Shown: piece after piece, positions 50,381 to 61,776 of the stretch
Numbering within the stretch: the first letter of the stretch is position 1
Layout of the letters: each line of letters begins with the position of its first letter
Source: Tetrahymena elliotti 4EA
Taxonomy: Eukaryota > Ciliophora > Oligohymenophorea > Hymenostomatida > Tetrahymenidae
Assembly (NCBI GenBank): GCA_000231825.2
Contig: JH720353.1
Location: 119,993-183,992 of the forward strand
Direction of reading: 5' to 3'
DNA: 64,000 bases
The notes under the pieces: model-generated
What the model saw: only the letters and a program-made list of their open reading frames with translations
What the model was told of the DNA's origin: nothing
Database searches by the model: none
Program-made: the position numbers and the translations under genes

Positions 50381-53300
50381 ATGCAAAACGTTCTTACCGA
50401 TTTATCAAGGTCAATCATCAATGAATAGATATTAATCTAATAAAAGATTAATACAACTAATAATAACTCTAATATCCAATATTATAGTGGCCTTAATTAA
50501 GAGAAATTTGATGTTTTATGCATCAAGCAATTATTTAGAAAAACAATAGATTTTTCTCCATAGTTAAAAGAATAGTTTGAATTAGAATAGGAGAAATTCA
50601 ATACAATTTAGCCAAAATTTTTACAAAACACCTTCGAGTATATGGAATCTAATGATGAGGAATTTTATTTGATATCAAGTCCTCTTTTTGATAGCATGAA
50701 TTAGCAACAATTACCTATTGAAGAAAGAATCGCAAAGGGTATTTTTCTTTAACTAATAGAAGCCTTTTATGAGCTGCATTTTATGGAACTAAATCACTAC
50801 ACGTAAATAGTTTTATATTTTGTTTGCACAATATTCAAAAATATTCCTGTTTTTTATTTTAAAATAAAATTATTTCAAAGTGAAAAAATTTTTTTTCTGT
50901 ATAAATAGAATTTGCTTAGAAAACATAGGATATTAAAATAGTAAGATCTAATTGTAAAGATTTGGCTTCGAGTCTCATTATATTTTCAGAAATTAGTATT
51001 AAAATGAAGAAAAATTCCTTTCACCTTAATTTAAGCACTGTTTGTATACTAATTAAATATATAGCACTTAATCTTAGGATATGTACAATCTTGGAGAGAT
51101 TATGTAATTTATACTTTTAGGTAACCCTAAAAATGAAAGAATCAGAGAAAAATTATCAGATTCACTTATATAATTATTGGAAAGCATGGCTAATCCTATA
51201 GAAAGTGAAAGAATGAAATGGGAAAATATAATTTAGCATGATTACTTCAAGTTAGGTCAAAATTAGCCTTATGAAATAAATAGAATTTAAAGTACATATA
51301 GCTTAGAAGATATGAGAAATTTTTATCAAAGAAATAATTATCAAATTGAAAGTAGCTATGAAATAATTGGAAATAAAGGGTCATAATAAAATTTATTCAA
51401 GAATTAGATTTAATTTTAAAATCAATTGTTCCCTTGTAATGAACCTATTATTGGAAATATAGAACAAAGTGAGGATGTTTAAGTAATTGATTGTTAGGCA
51501 AATAAATCTGAAGCAGAGGCTTCTTTTGTCAATCTTGCTAATTAGATTATGGATGAGCGTTTCTAACAAAAACCATTTTAAGTTTCTGCCACAAATCTAG
51601 AAAAAAAAAATGATGAAATAAGTTTTAAGAAAGGAAATTAATCAATAATGTAGCTTAACAAATAAAGTTCATTTGAAAAGATATCAAATCCTCAATTTTA
51701 ATAAAATGCGTAAGTCATTTAGAGTAATTACAACCAACAAATTTAATCTAATAAAGGTATTTAGATACAATAATCAAATTATGCTCTTATTAATACCCTA
51801 AATAATTAGAATTCTAAAAATCAACAATAGGGTTAACAAAATATTCATTTTAGTACTGGAAAAATATTTTTTGAAAGTCCAGATTTAAAGTAGTAGCATC
51901 CAAGAAGCCAAACAGATTAGTACAAAAACCTTTTAAATAATGAATACCAAAGCTTCAACCATATGAATAATTAATAAAAAGTCACTGAATAATTTCGTTT
52001 TGATTTTTCTTAAAAACCACTTAAACTTAATGTTATTCCTGACCCTTAAAAAAATGATATGCCTTTAAAAACTGGTTAAGGTAACTAAGTCAATAACTTT
52101 GATTTTTCTTAAAAACCACTTAAACTTAATGTTATTCCTGACCCTTAAAAAAATGATATGCCTTTAAAAACTGGTTAAGGTAACTAAGTCAATAACTTTC
52201 AAATGCCATAAATTGTAGCAGGTAGACAAGAAACTCAGAATATCTTTAATGAAAGATTTAAATAGGAAAACCCTAAAAAAGTTGAGAACGATTAAAAAGT
52301 GCTGAATGTACAAACAGATAATAATAAAAATTAATCTCCAAATTAGTTGTAAATACCTGAGAACATCAATGCAAGCTCAAAAAACAAGTCTAAAGTAAAT
52401 AGCATATTGGCTTCTAATGATAATAGTATAGATATTTCTAAATCAAGATAGGAGTACGAAAATAATTTAAAATTAGTAAATGAGCTCAACCAATATTTTG
52501 TATCTGAAAGAAATAAATATTCTTTGATTTTGAATACCTGCATGCTCATTTATTAACAACCAGAATCATTATTTTCGAAAAATGATTGCTTTAAGTATAT
52601 GATCAACTATTCTCTACTTCTGGTTGCACTCAGATTAAACTATGATTAAATAGACTAACTGGGGAAATTGGATTTTAAATAGTAAGAATTTACCCCAAAA
52701 GTCTTAGAGTTTTACAAAACTACTAACCAGTATAAAAATGTATTACAAATGCTCTTAGATGATGCCTTTACTATCGAAACCTGGTTTTTAGCTTCATTCT
52801 ATGATCTTAATGATTTTAAATAGCTTTAAGAATACTCTAGATTAGCTATTTCTCGCTTTTATATGGATTCTTGTGATTAATTATTTAAATTTATATCCGA
52901 AGAATCAACTAAGACTTTAACATAAATTTTTGAAGCTCAACAACCAAAGAACTAAATAGGAGCATTACTTCCAAAATGGTAACTAATTTACTAACGATCT
53001 AACTAATTTACTTAACCATAATTTTTATTTTTAGTTTAATTTTTCAAAAAAATTTGATGATATTTCTCCATGAATTTAAATATTTTTATATTATATAAAT
53101 AGTAAACTAAGTTAAAGGAATCTTGATAAGATTACTACATTAAGATAAAGTTTCACATTCAAATTTAGTGAAGATGTAGTTGTTTAATTATTAGATACAC
53201 AAATTCTTTCTATAAAAGCTGTCCTTGAAAAAAAGAAAGATAATATAAATCTCTCCCATATTGAGGCTTATAAAATTTTATTCTTCTTACTTTATATTAA

Positions 53301-53454
53301 AAAGCACTATCAAAACCAGTTTATTCCACCAAAAGTAAAAGTAGTAAACCTAAATAACAAGGATGAGTTTGATTGTGGAAGGTTTTTTGATAAGATAAAT
53401 AGTATTAATAACTATATAGAAATCAAATCATTGGTTTCTGAGATTACCAAATGA
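50381..53454 (+). CDS. Pseudokinase with long Gln/Asn-rich C-terminal region
   Basis: Three exons (50381-50802, 50909-52978, 53103-53454), all joins in phase, 947 aa. Residues about 40-240 follow the protein-kinase fold: CIK (Lys49, VAIK position), hinge EEFYLISSPLFD, the helix IFLQLIEAFYELHF, catalytic loop HYTICLENI where HRDxKxEN is expected, RFG at 158-160 in place of DFG, SQDMYNLGEIMQFILLGNPK (subdomain IX) and MKWENIIQHDYF (subdomain XI). There is no glycine-rich loop. The catalytic Asp is Thr141, the catalytic-loop Lys is Cys143 and the metal-binding Asp is Arg158, so phosphotransfer is not expected. The nearest shape is the ciliate ULK/CAMK-like kinases (inference). The middle part is Gln/Asn-rich and carries two identical 33-residue repeats (506-571). 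The C-terminal 300 residues are helical and unrecognised. Likely a scaffold or allosteric partner. Confidence 0.82.
52002..52199 (+). repeat. Exact 99-bp tandem duplication inside the pseudokinase CDS
   Basis: 52002-52100 and 52101-52199 are identical base for base. The unit is 33 codons, so the frame is kept; the protein repeat begins DFSQKPLKLNVIPDPQ. Zero divergence means a very recent duplication or an assembly error. Confidence 0.95.
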
Positions 53455-55248
53455 AATAATTAATCTATTTTTTATGGTGTATCTTTTTTATATTGTTGAA
53501 TTTATGATGAAGAAATCAAATATTTTTATTTTAATCATCTTAATACCATTATTCAATACATTTCATAACATTAATTATTAAATTAAACACTCAAATTTTA
53601 TTTTTTTATCATTATTTTATACCAAATCTTAAAAATAAAATACTTTTTAGCTTTGGAATTTTTTTTGCAGATTTTATAATCCTTTAAACCAAATTTAATG
53701 TTGTATTCATTTTTCATTTTTTTGATTGAAACTTTAAAGATCTAAAGTGTTAATGCTGATTTAAGAACTTTAAATCTTAATCTATTCAAAGATGATTTAA
53801 TTTCAATTTATTTTTATATTTTTTAATATCCTAAATAATTTTAACAATCTTTTTATTTAAAGGCTGATTTAAGAATTCTTAGTAGCTGGAATTGATTAAG
53901 GTAGTATAGCAAGAGAATGGAAGAACTTAGCTCTAAAAGATGTATTTGCATTACCTTATTCTAAATCAATTTTAAATTAAAAAACAGCCAAGAATACGAT
54001 TATTCTCGTCATGCTAAAATACAGTAAATAACTTAAAAGCAAAATAAATTTTATAATCAGTTAGTAATTCTTTTAAAAATTTTGAATCTAAAAATATTTG
54101 AATAAATGTTAAAGTTGAATACAATATTTCAGAACTTTAAATCTTAATCTACACATTATTTTTATATTTTTCTATTCAATCTTAAAATTCAAAAATAGTG
54201 AAATATATTTTCTCATTTTTTTAGTTGAAATCTAGACAAAAAAATTTTAATTTTCAATTTTTTGTAATCTAAAACTCAAAATATGGAAATGAAATTTGAA
54301 AGTTAAATATTAATTTTAAGAACTCTAAATATTAATCTTCTTTAGTAATATTATTATTAAATTTCTAAATGAATTTCAGAATTTTAAATAATTAAATTTA
54401 TTAATCAATTTATTTTAGAAATATGTTTCTAAATTATTGAATAATAATAATCAAAGAATATAAATACATTAAGTTAGCTTTTATTAATCTTTGGTACAAA
54501 AAAATATTTAATCATTTTAAATTCATCAAAACCAATAAAGTTATTTTTTAAAACTATTTTGTGATTCTTTAGAATTATTTAGAAGAAATTATGATAACTT
54601 AAATAGTTTGGGCTTTGTGTTAAAAAATATATATAAGAATTTATAAATAAACTTAAAATGATCTTTTAAATAATTAATTGATTAGGAGAGATAAATAAAA
54701 AAATAATTTCTAAAAATAAAAAGTAAAGTTTTTAAATTAATAAAAGAATAATGATTTAGAAAAAGATAGAAGAGGGAAATTATATAATATTATTAGATAT
54801 GATGTTATTTATTAATTTAATCTTAATTTTGAGTGGCTCTTAACAAAGAATTGTATGTAAACTTTTAAAATAACATGAAGTTAAATATACAAATATATAG
54901 GGATGATGCGCAAGCATAGTCATTAGAGCATAAAGCTGGCTAAAAAGATCAAGTATTTATAGAGAGAATGAAAAGAAAAAAAATGATTGATTGATAAAAT
55001 GCTTTGAAACTTAAAGAAATGGTGCATAGATAATCAGCAATAAGCAGATATAATAATATTATAAAAACATTGAATTATATTACTCCCTATTTAACAAAAT
55101 AACTCTGATTCATCATTAAATTAGAATGCAAACTAACAAAGAAATTTTTTCTTATTAGCCAAGTGAATTAATAACAAAAAAAAGAAAAATTATTTAGTAT
55201 ATTTAATTGAAAAATATCTATAAATATTGAGTATTAAAACTTTAGAAA
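53455..55248. other. Intergenic region with a coding-like fragment and a degenerate short repeat
   Basis: Mostly AT-rich. It holds the fragment at 53861-54085 (separate entry), a 20-base motif (gaactttaaatcttaatct) at 53763, 54131 and, diverged, 54318, and a GC-richer patch at about 54900-54950. Confidence 0.45.
53861..54085 (+). pseudogene. Coding-like fragment, possible exon relic
   Basis: An open frame of 74 codons ending in TGA (54083-54085) with amino-acid composition and local GC unlike its surroundings, for example RLIQEFLVAGIDQGSIAREW and then ALKDVFALPYSKS. No start codon or splice partner could be joined to it, and it lies between two complete genes. It may be a gene relic, a retro-copied piece or an exon of a gene I failed to assemble. 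I do not recognise the family. Confidence 0.3.
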
Positions 55249-56772
55249 ATGAAGAAATTTACTAGCTCATTAGTTTTCCTGATTTTACTTCTAAGCGTAG
55301 AATTTACAAGATAAGACTGTGCATTCACTGTCAATTCTGATGGTAAGCCCCTCGCTGTTTCTGGTGCAGATGCTAAAGCATAAGTTCATAAATATTCTTC
55401 ACCATTCATTTGTGAAAAAATATACACGGGTGAAACTTGCTGCAATGATTATTAAGTATGTTCTTTCGTTTTAAATATTCTTTGAAATTTTTAAGAACTT
55501 AAAAAAAACTTATTTACTTTTTTTAAATAAAATATTTTAGAACAACTAAATGGCTTCAAACTTCTTACAGGTAATCACATACTTATATAATAAATATTGC
55601 TTATCATTAATTCATATTTTATGATAAATCAAATCTAATTATTTTTGATTCAACATTTATTTATGAAACTAAAAAAGATTGATGCTACTTTCGGTTCCAT
55701 TGGTAATGGATGTGATAACTGTGCTTCTAATTTGAAAAGATTCTGGTGCACTTATACATGTGACCCTAATTAATCTGACTTTGTTATTATTGGACCTAAA
55801 CCTATTGTTGTACCCAATCCTGTAGATGAAGGTGCTACCACCCTCACTGTCATGGATGTTAGTATGCTTGTCGATTCATAAACAGTATGTGACATATGGT
55901 CAAGCTGGTAAAATATATAAATGAATAGAATTTCCTCATTAGATTAGATCTTACAATTACTAATTTTTTGAAGAAGTAAAAAAATGAAAGATTAGTATTT
56001 ACTATTTTCACAAATTCGTACCAAATGATTTGTAATCAATAAATCGATTACTTAATGACGTAGCTAATCTCATTTTACAATAATATAAAATTTACACACA
56101 CAAATTAAATCATTTTTTAATTTTAAGATCAACAAATTTATACATAATCCATAATTTCATTTTTTAAAATATTCATTATTCTTTTTTCAAATTAGTAACT
56201 TGACTCCTTATGCTACTTAGGTTTCAGCTATGTCAACCCCTGCTGGTTTCTTATCTTTCCAAGGTGCTAATGCAGTTACTTAAGCTGCTTAATCAATTAG
56301 AGTTAATTATACTAGTGATGCATCTAAAAAGCCCTTAACTCTTAATAATATAACTAAATGTAATGCTCCTTAACCACCATAAAAAATGGATCTTGTCAAA
56401 AATGAACCTTATTATCCAGATGCTTATGGTTTCAATATCGCTCAGAACTGTACTTGTAATAACTGTGCTGATGCTTGTACATAATCCCTTTTCACTCCTC
56501 TCCCAGTCATGGAAGTAAACAATAATTTTATATAAAAAAAACAAAACATTTTATCTTAAAATAATAAAAAGGGATTTGACTACTTAGTAGTTGGCTTGTT
56601 TTACGGATTTTTGCTTATTTTCACTATTGGATGCTGGTTCTTCAGAAGAAGAAGACACATGAAGAAATAACATGAAGAATAAAATGAATAAGATCAATAA
56701 GAATAATAGCAAGAATAATATTAACCTCTTCATTAATAAGGTGCTCAAGAAAACTAACAAGCTTCTGAGTGA
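55249..56772 (+). CDS. NPC1 N-terminal-domain protein with a single membrane anchor
   Basis: Five exons (55249-55455, 55541-55570, 55678-55907, 56196-56514, 56572-56772), all in phase, 328 aa. It has a signal peptide (FTSSLVFLILLLSVEF) and then a cysteine-rich ectodomain: GETCCNDYQ, GCDNCASNLKRFWCTYTCDP, NQSDF, VCDIWSSCNLTPYA, and CTCNNCADAC just before the anchor. This order matches the sterol-binding N-terminal domain of NPC1, where CC, CxxC...FxC..TCxPNQS and CxCxxCxxxC are conserved (family knowledge). The TM helix (YLVVGLFYGFLLIFTIGCWF) is followed by RRRRHMKK and a Gln/Glu tail of about 40 residues. NPC1 itself continues with 12 more helices and a sterol-sensing domain; these are absent and a clean TGA follows. 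Likely a lysosome- or vacuole-lumen sterol-binding protein; sterol binding is inferred. Confidence 0.85.
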
Positions 56773-57720
56773 GTGAATTGAATTGAATGAATGAATGAGT
56801 AAGAGAGTTATCTTAAAAATATTCATAAAAACTTGAAAGGAATTTCTCTGTTTGTTTGTATGGAGGAAATTTATAAAATTGATAGAAAATAAAAAATTTT
56901 AACAAATTATAAGAAAAATTTAGAAAAATTAGAAATGTTATTTATATAAATTCATTCTAGTGTAATAATAACTTTTTAAATCAAACTATTTTAAAACAAC
57001 CATCCCATCATTTAATTACCTATCAGCAAACAAATAAGGAAATTATTTATATTTCCATCTTAAAAGCAAACAAAAATATATCTATTTATCCATAAATATA
57101 CTTGTTATTATACAAGAATTTATAAATACGTGAAATATCTTTCATAAATTTAATTTTCATATTTTTTTAATTTTAATAATTTTTATCAATACAAACAGTT
57201 TTTAAGAAAAAATTACTCAATAATTCTTTTACCTATTTACAAATGAGCTCTAAAATATTTTATTTAATTATCTTAAATACAAGATTTCTTATTTAATTAA
57301 AAAATAAGAATTTATTATGAGAGTAATTAATTTTTCAACTTTTAAAATTTTTTTGATTAAAATAAACAAAAAATTTTCTAAATTTTAATTTACCTTACAT
57401 CTATTTTTAATTCTATCATTCTTAGAATATTTTTATTCTTATAAAATCAAATATTTAACTATTAATCTTTTGAATAAATGATCTCACTATTTGTAATATA
57501 ATTTTTAAATAAAACTTTTCATTAAATTTTAGCATTAAAGTCTTTTAATGATAAATCAACATTTCCAAAATTTCTTTTTTTTTTTATGTCAACATCAATT
57601 TTTAAAGTTGAATTTTTCTGAAATTATTCAAAATAATTTTTAATAGAATTTGAAATGAAAATATTTAGGGAATGTATTTTGGAAAATAAATAATTTTTAC
57701 AAATATGAATTATTTTTATA
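56773..57720. other. AT-rich convergent intergenic region
   Basis: Two 3' UTRs meet here (NPC1-domain gene plus, F-box gene minus). Nothing else is visible. Confidence 0.5.
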
Positions 57721-59654
57721 TCATATTTTTATTACTAGTATATCTCTTAAGTTTTCTGATGTTCCATATAAAGTTAAAAGCTTTTTTGGGTCTGCTTCAG
57801 AAGAGCTTGATTCTAAAATATATGAAAATGAAGCATACATAGAAAAAGATTTTGGTGCTTGAATTTGTGAATAAGTAGTGGTCAAGCCTGATGTTCCTTT
57901 CCCAAAGTAAGGGATAGTGTTATAAATTTCATAAATCTTTTTAAGTGTTTAATTATGAGTAAATTTAATCTTTCCATTAATCTCTAAGTCCCCAGAATCA
58001 GAAGTTGTTCCAAAGCCTTCAAATTTATCACCATTAAATGATATTTATCCCTAAAGGTCAAATAGTTAGTTTGTGTCTCTCTTTATTGTGAAACCAACAA
58101 AATTATGTAACTGATTCTATTGTATTATACTATTAATTAACTAAATTTCTTCTTGGTTATTATTAATATCATAGTAGCAATAAGATGAAGCATCTTCAGA
58201 TAATATTTTTTAGTTATAAAGCAGTGATGTAAATAATAGTGAAGGTGAATCAAATATTGGCTCTTCTTGACTCTGCAATTATGCGATTTCTGAAGCCAAA
58301 AGAACCTTTAATTTCTTTTCTTCTGAAAATTTACATTTATTCAGAAAATTAGAGATACTATGGAAGACCTTAAACTTAGGTAGCTCTGTTTACTCTAAAC
58401 TTATAAAACTAAATAAAGCATCAAAAGCATCATATCTAATATTTTCTTCTTCCATTAGAGCTAACTATGAAAGACAATACACACCTTTAATGTAATTATC
58501 TTTCAGAAAAACCATTAATTTACCATAAACAATAAACTTTTTGTGCATATTCAAAGCAACAAGTGAAAATATTTCATTTATTAATTTAAGTCCCTTTATC
58601 ATATCAGATCTTGCAAAGACAACAGAAGGACAGTTTTAATTACGATAATGTTTTAAAGTCTATTTGAAAACATTAAATTCTTTAATAAAATATTATGCAA
58701 TAGCCATCCAATAAGTTCTTTGATTGAGTAAAGTAGATTTCTACTTTTGTTAATCTTTAGATTTCTAATTTTTTAAGTCAGGTAAGGTTTGTTTACTAGT
58801 TGAGCTCTATTTCTACAAAGCTTACATTTCTAATTCTTTTTATTCAAACAATATTTAATTATTTTCATTTAAGTCAACAAAACGATGGCCTAAAAGATCT
58901 CTACAAATATTTTTCCAAACTGAATCATTTCTAGATAAATAGTAAAACCTTTTGCAAACTCTACTCATTTTTAACAAAACAGATATCAGGTCTGAGCTAA
59001 CAAACTGAAGTATTTTGATTAGTATATGCTAATTTAAATTGAAAAAAGCACTCTTTGACTTCTAATCCTAAACTCCCTAAGTAAAAGATAAACATTAAAA
59101 AGTAAAAAAATCAAAATTTAAATAAATTAAGTTTTGATCAGAAAATTAGATTTAAAAATACACACATTTTATTCATTCTCATTAGGATCTTCCAGTTGAT
59201 ACTTCTTCACAAGATATCTTCTTCTTTCTTCTTTTAATTACTATTAATGGTCTCTTCTCTTTTCTTCAAACTCCTTTAATCCTTATCCTAAATGCTCAAG
59301 CTTATTTTAAACATCTTAAACCTTATTATTATAGTTAGTTAATTATTTATCTGTCTCTAAAAACCAATTAGGTAAATGGCTCTATCTAGCTAGAGCTCTT
59401 TGTTTTATTTTTTCAAAATCAAAATCGAAATCTTCATCATCATCTTCATTATTTGATTTCTGACTTCCTTCTTTTTCTTTTTCTTCATTTTAATCCTCAT
59501 TTTACTCATCTAATTTTTCATTATCTTCTTCTGAGTTAGTTATTTTTAGAAAATTCTTCTCATTCTATTTGTCTGATAAAATATTTAATTTCAAAAAAAA
59601 CTAAAAATTGTAAAAAGTATGTTTTACTTTCTAAATCATTGTTTTAGCTTTCAT
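57721..59654 (-). CDS. F-box protein with acidic N-terminus and beta-rich C-terminus
   Basis: Two exons (59654-59166 and 59028-57721), phase-0 intron of 137 bp, 598 aa. Residues 1-163 are acidic and then helical and charged (NNEDDDEDFDFDFEKIKQRA). The F-box starts right after the intron, with ILIKILQFVSSDLISVLLKM and then CKRFYYLSRNDSVWKNICRD, the usual L..IL.f....DL......CK.F..L...D.LWK pattern. A helical middle part follows with LPKFKVFHSISNFLNKCKF. The last 150 residues alternate G and aromatic residues (FDLQGQISFNGDKFEGFGTT, YFGKGTSG), which suggests a small beta-barrel as in some F-box proteins. F-box proteins recruit substrates to SCF ubiquitin ligases through Skp1. The substrate is unknown. 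Confidence 0.75.
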
Positions 59655-60709
59655 TTTAAATTAGGCTTAGGGATGAAAGATTAATCTCTTTAGAGGGAAC
59701 TTAAAGCTATTAAAAATTATCACTAACTATTTCCATTTAAAAAGCTTCTTTTGATTTTTTAGATAATCTAATTTTCTATTTTACAGTTTAATTAATAATT
59801 TAAAAGTAGTTAAAAATTAGTAGAATAAAATCAAAATCATTCACTTATTTTGGAATTATTTTTGCAAAAAGTATCATAATTTCATTTGATCTTTCAGAAA
59901 TTAATAAAACCATACGTAAATTTTTAAATAAAATGTTCAACAACCAAACATTATTATGACTTAAAAAATTATTAAAATCATTTTTATAATGTTTTTATCT
60001 AACAAAATTTAAAACAAAATAAAGATGATATTAAAAAATTTTGTAAAATTAATAAAAAATAAGTAAAAAATAATCCAAGTTTTCATAGAAATAAAATAAT
60101 AAATAAATATTAGATATTCTAAATTTACTTAAATAATTTTTTTTAGTCGATAAAAAAAGAAAGAGAATGTCAACTAATAATTAATAAATACTTAAGAAAA
60201 ATATTTTTAATAAATAAAAAATGTTTAGATTTAAATTAAATAAAAAAAGAGGTTTGAAATAGAATTGTAAATATAAAGAATTTATCTAAACAAAAATCAT
60301 TTAGAATATTTTCTTATATGTAAAAATGTAAAAATATATTTCTAATTTAATGTTATATTGAAGCACTTAAGTATTATTCTAAAAAACTTATAAGAATACA
60401 ATCTATCCTAAGTTTAAATAAAAATAAAATTGATATGTTTTTAAAAGTCTATTTTGATTATATTTTTTGTTATTGCAAAATTATTTTTTTGAAAGCAATA
60501 GTTAAAAATAATAAGATATTATTGATATTAGTTTTGTAATTAATATATATTTATAGAATTTATTTAGAGTAAAATAAATATCCTAATCCTAAGTTGATAA
60601 TCATATATTTATGAATAAGTTATGCGATAGAAATAAAAATTTATAATTTTTACACAACATTTAAAAGAATTTTTAGATTTATTTAAATTATGAAAATAAA
60701 GATTATCAC
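59655..60709. other. AT-rich intergenic region
   Basis: Promoter side of the F-box gene and 3' flank of the disrupted gene. Strongly AT-rich with no exon seen. Confidence 0.5.
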
Positions 60710-61469
60710 TCAATCAGATTTAGATAATTTTTTAGATTATCCTTCATTAGGGGGCTATCTAAAATAGGGATTTCCATGTAAAGAGAGATCCATTTCAGTT
60801 AAAACCCAGTCAAATTTAGTGGTGTATGTTTCAAATTATCAGAAATGATATGTTTATTTATTCAATGTATCTTCACCATGAATATGATCACCATTTTCAT
60901 CTGTAACATACCGTCTTCTTGTTGTTTAGAAGTAAACTAATAAAGATAAGATTTAATTATGATAAAGATTCATCAACTTAGAATGATTGACAAAGTATGT
61001 TCTTCTTGGAGAAAATATTCCTCTTTTTTCCATAACTTCTCCAACATTCTCTTCTCTATTAATATGAGCTTCAAAAATACCAGAAGTTCCTAGCATAATT
61101 TTCATATCTATTTCACTGTATACAGTCTCTTTTTTATTCTTTTAAGATAATCTCCATCTTCACCTGAGTCAAAGATCTCCTCATAATTAGCGTGAGTATC
61201 TTCTAAATAGTGTGTTTTCATATTTTTCTTTTTAATTTAATCTATTCCTTCTATTGTTTTTTGGATTCAAGATATTCCCTATTGTTTTCGGCTATTGCTT
61301 ATAAAACATCTGAATAAACCCTAGAAAATTAAGTATAAGTGCCTTTTCCCAAGTAATATATTGCCTTTGATTTGTCTAGGATCTTTTCACGAGAATGCCT
61401 CTAATAAAATTCAAATGGTTCAAAATGATTTAATTTAAAAAATGAATATGGCAAAATTAATTTCTTCAT
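60710..61469 (-). pseudogene. Disrupted gene: two frameshifts and one in-frame TGA
   Basis: The frame starts at ATG 61469 (MKKLILPYSFFKLNHFEPFE) and reads well until a change of frame near 61233-61223. A second frame (MKTHYLEDTHANYEEIF) runs to a run of six T (61130-61135, plus strand), and a third frame then continues (VYSEIDMKIMLGTSGIFEAH, RRTYFVNHSKLMN). In that third frame a TGA at 60841-60839 is followed at once by convincing sequence (FETYTTKFDWVLTEMDLSLH) to the final TGA at 60712-60710. Both shifts lie at A/T homopolymers and would each be healed by one extra base. No GT...AG intron removes any of the three lesions. I do not recognise the family; length (about 250 aa) and composition suggest a small soluble or organellar protein. 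It is either a young pseudogene or a stretch with sequence errors. Confidence 0.6.
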
Positions 61470-61587
61470 TGTAGAAAATCTATTTCTTATTAATTAAATT
61501 TCTACAAATTTCATTTTAAATAAGATTTATCAATATTATTTTTTGTTGAATTCAATCCAAATAAACAAGTTTTTTCTTTCAAAAATC

Positions 61588-61776
61588 ATGCCCAAAGGGG
61601 TTAGGAAGTATCCCTGTTGGTGCACTGTGCATCGTTGTGAAGAGTAAAAGAGAAATAAATAAAGTTTTTATTTAATCAAGAAAGAAGCAATAAATTATAA
61701 AATTTTATTTTTCACTGAGTCCTGTTTTTCATATTCACCTAAAATGTTTACCTTTAATGAGAATAAAATTTTGTGA
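61588..61776 (+). CDS. Small ORF with a CWC...HRC cysteine/histidine cluster
   Basis: 62 codons plus TGA (61774-61776). The first 60 bases are distinctly GC-richer than their surroundings and encode MPKGVRKYPCWCTVHRCEEQ; the spacing C-x-C-x2-H-x-C could hold zinc. The remaining residues look like translated AT-rich DNA, so the real exon may end near GAAGAG (about 61646). It starts 118 bases from the start codon of the disrupted gene on the other strand. It may be a short protein, the first exon of an unassembled gene, or a relic of a mobile-element zinc finger. Confidence 0.3.
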
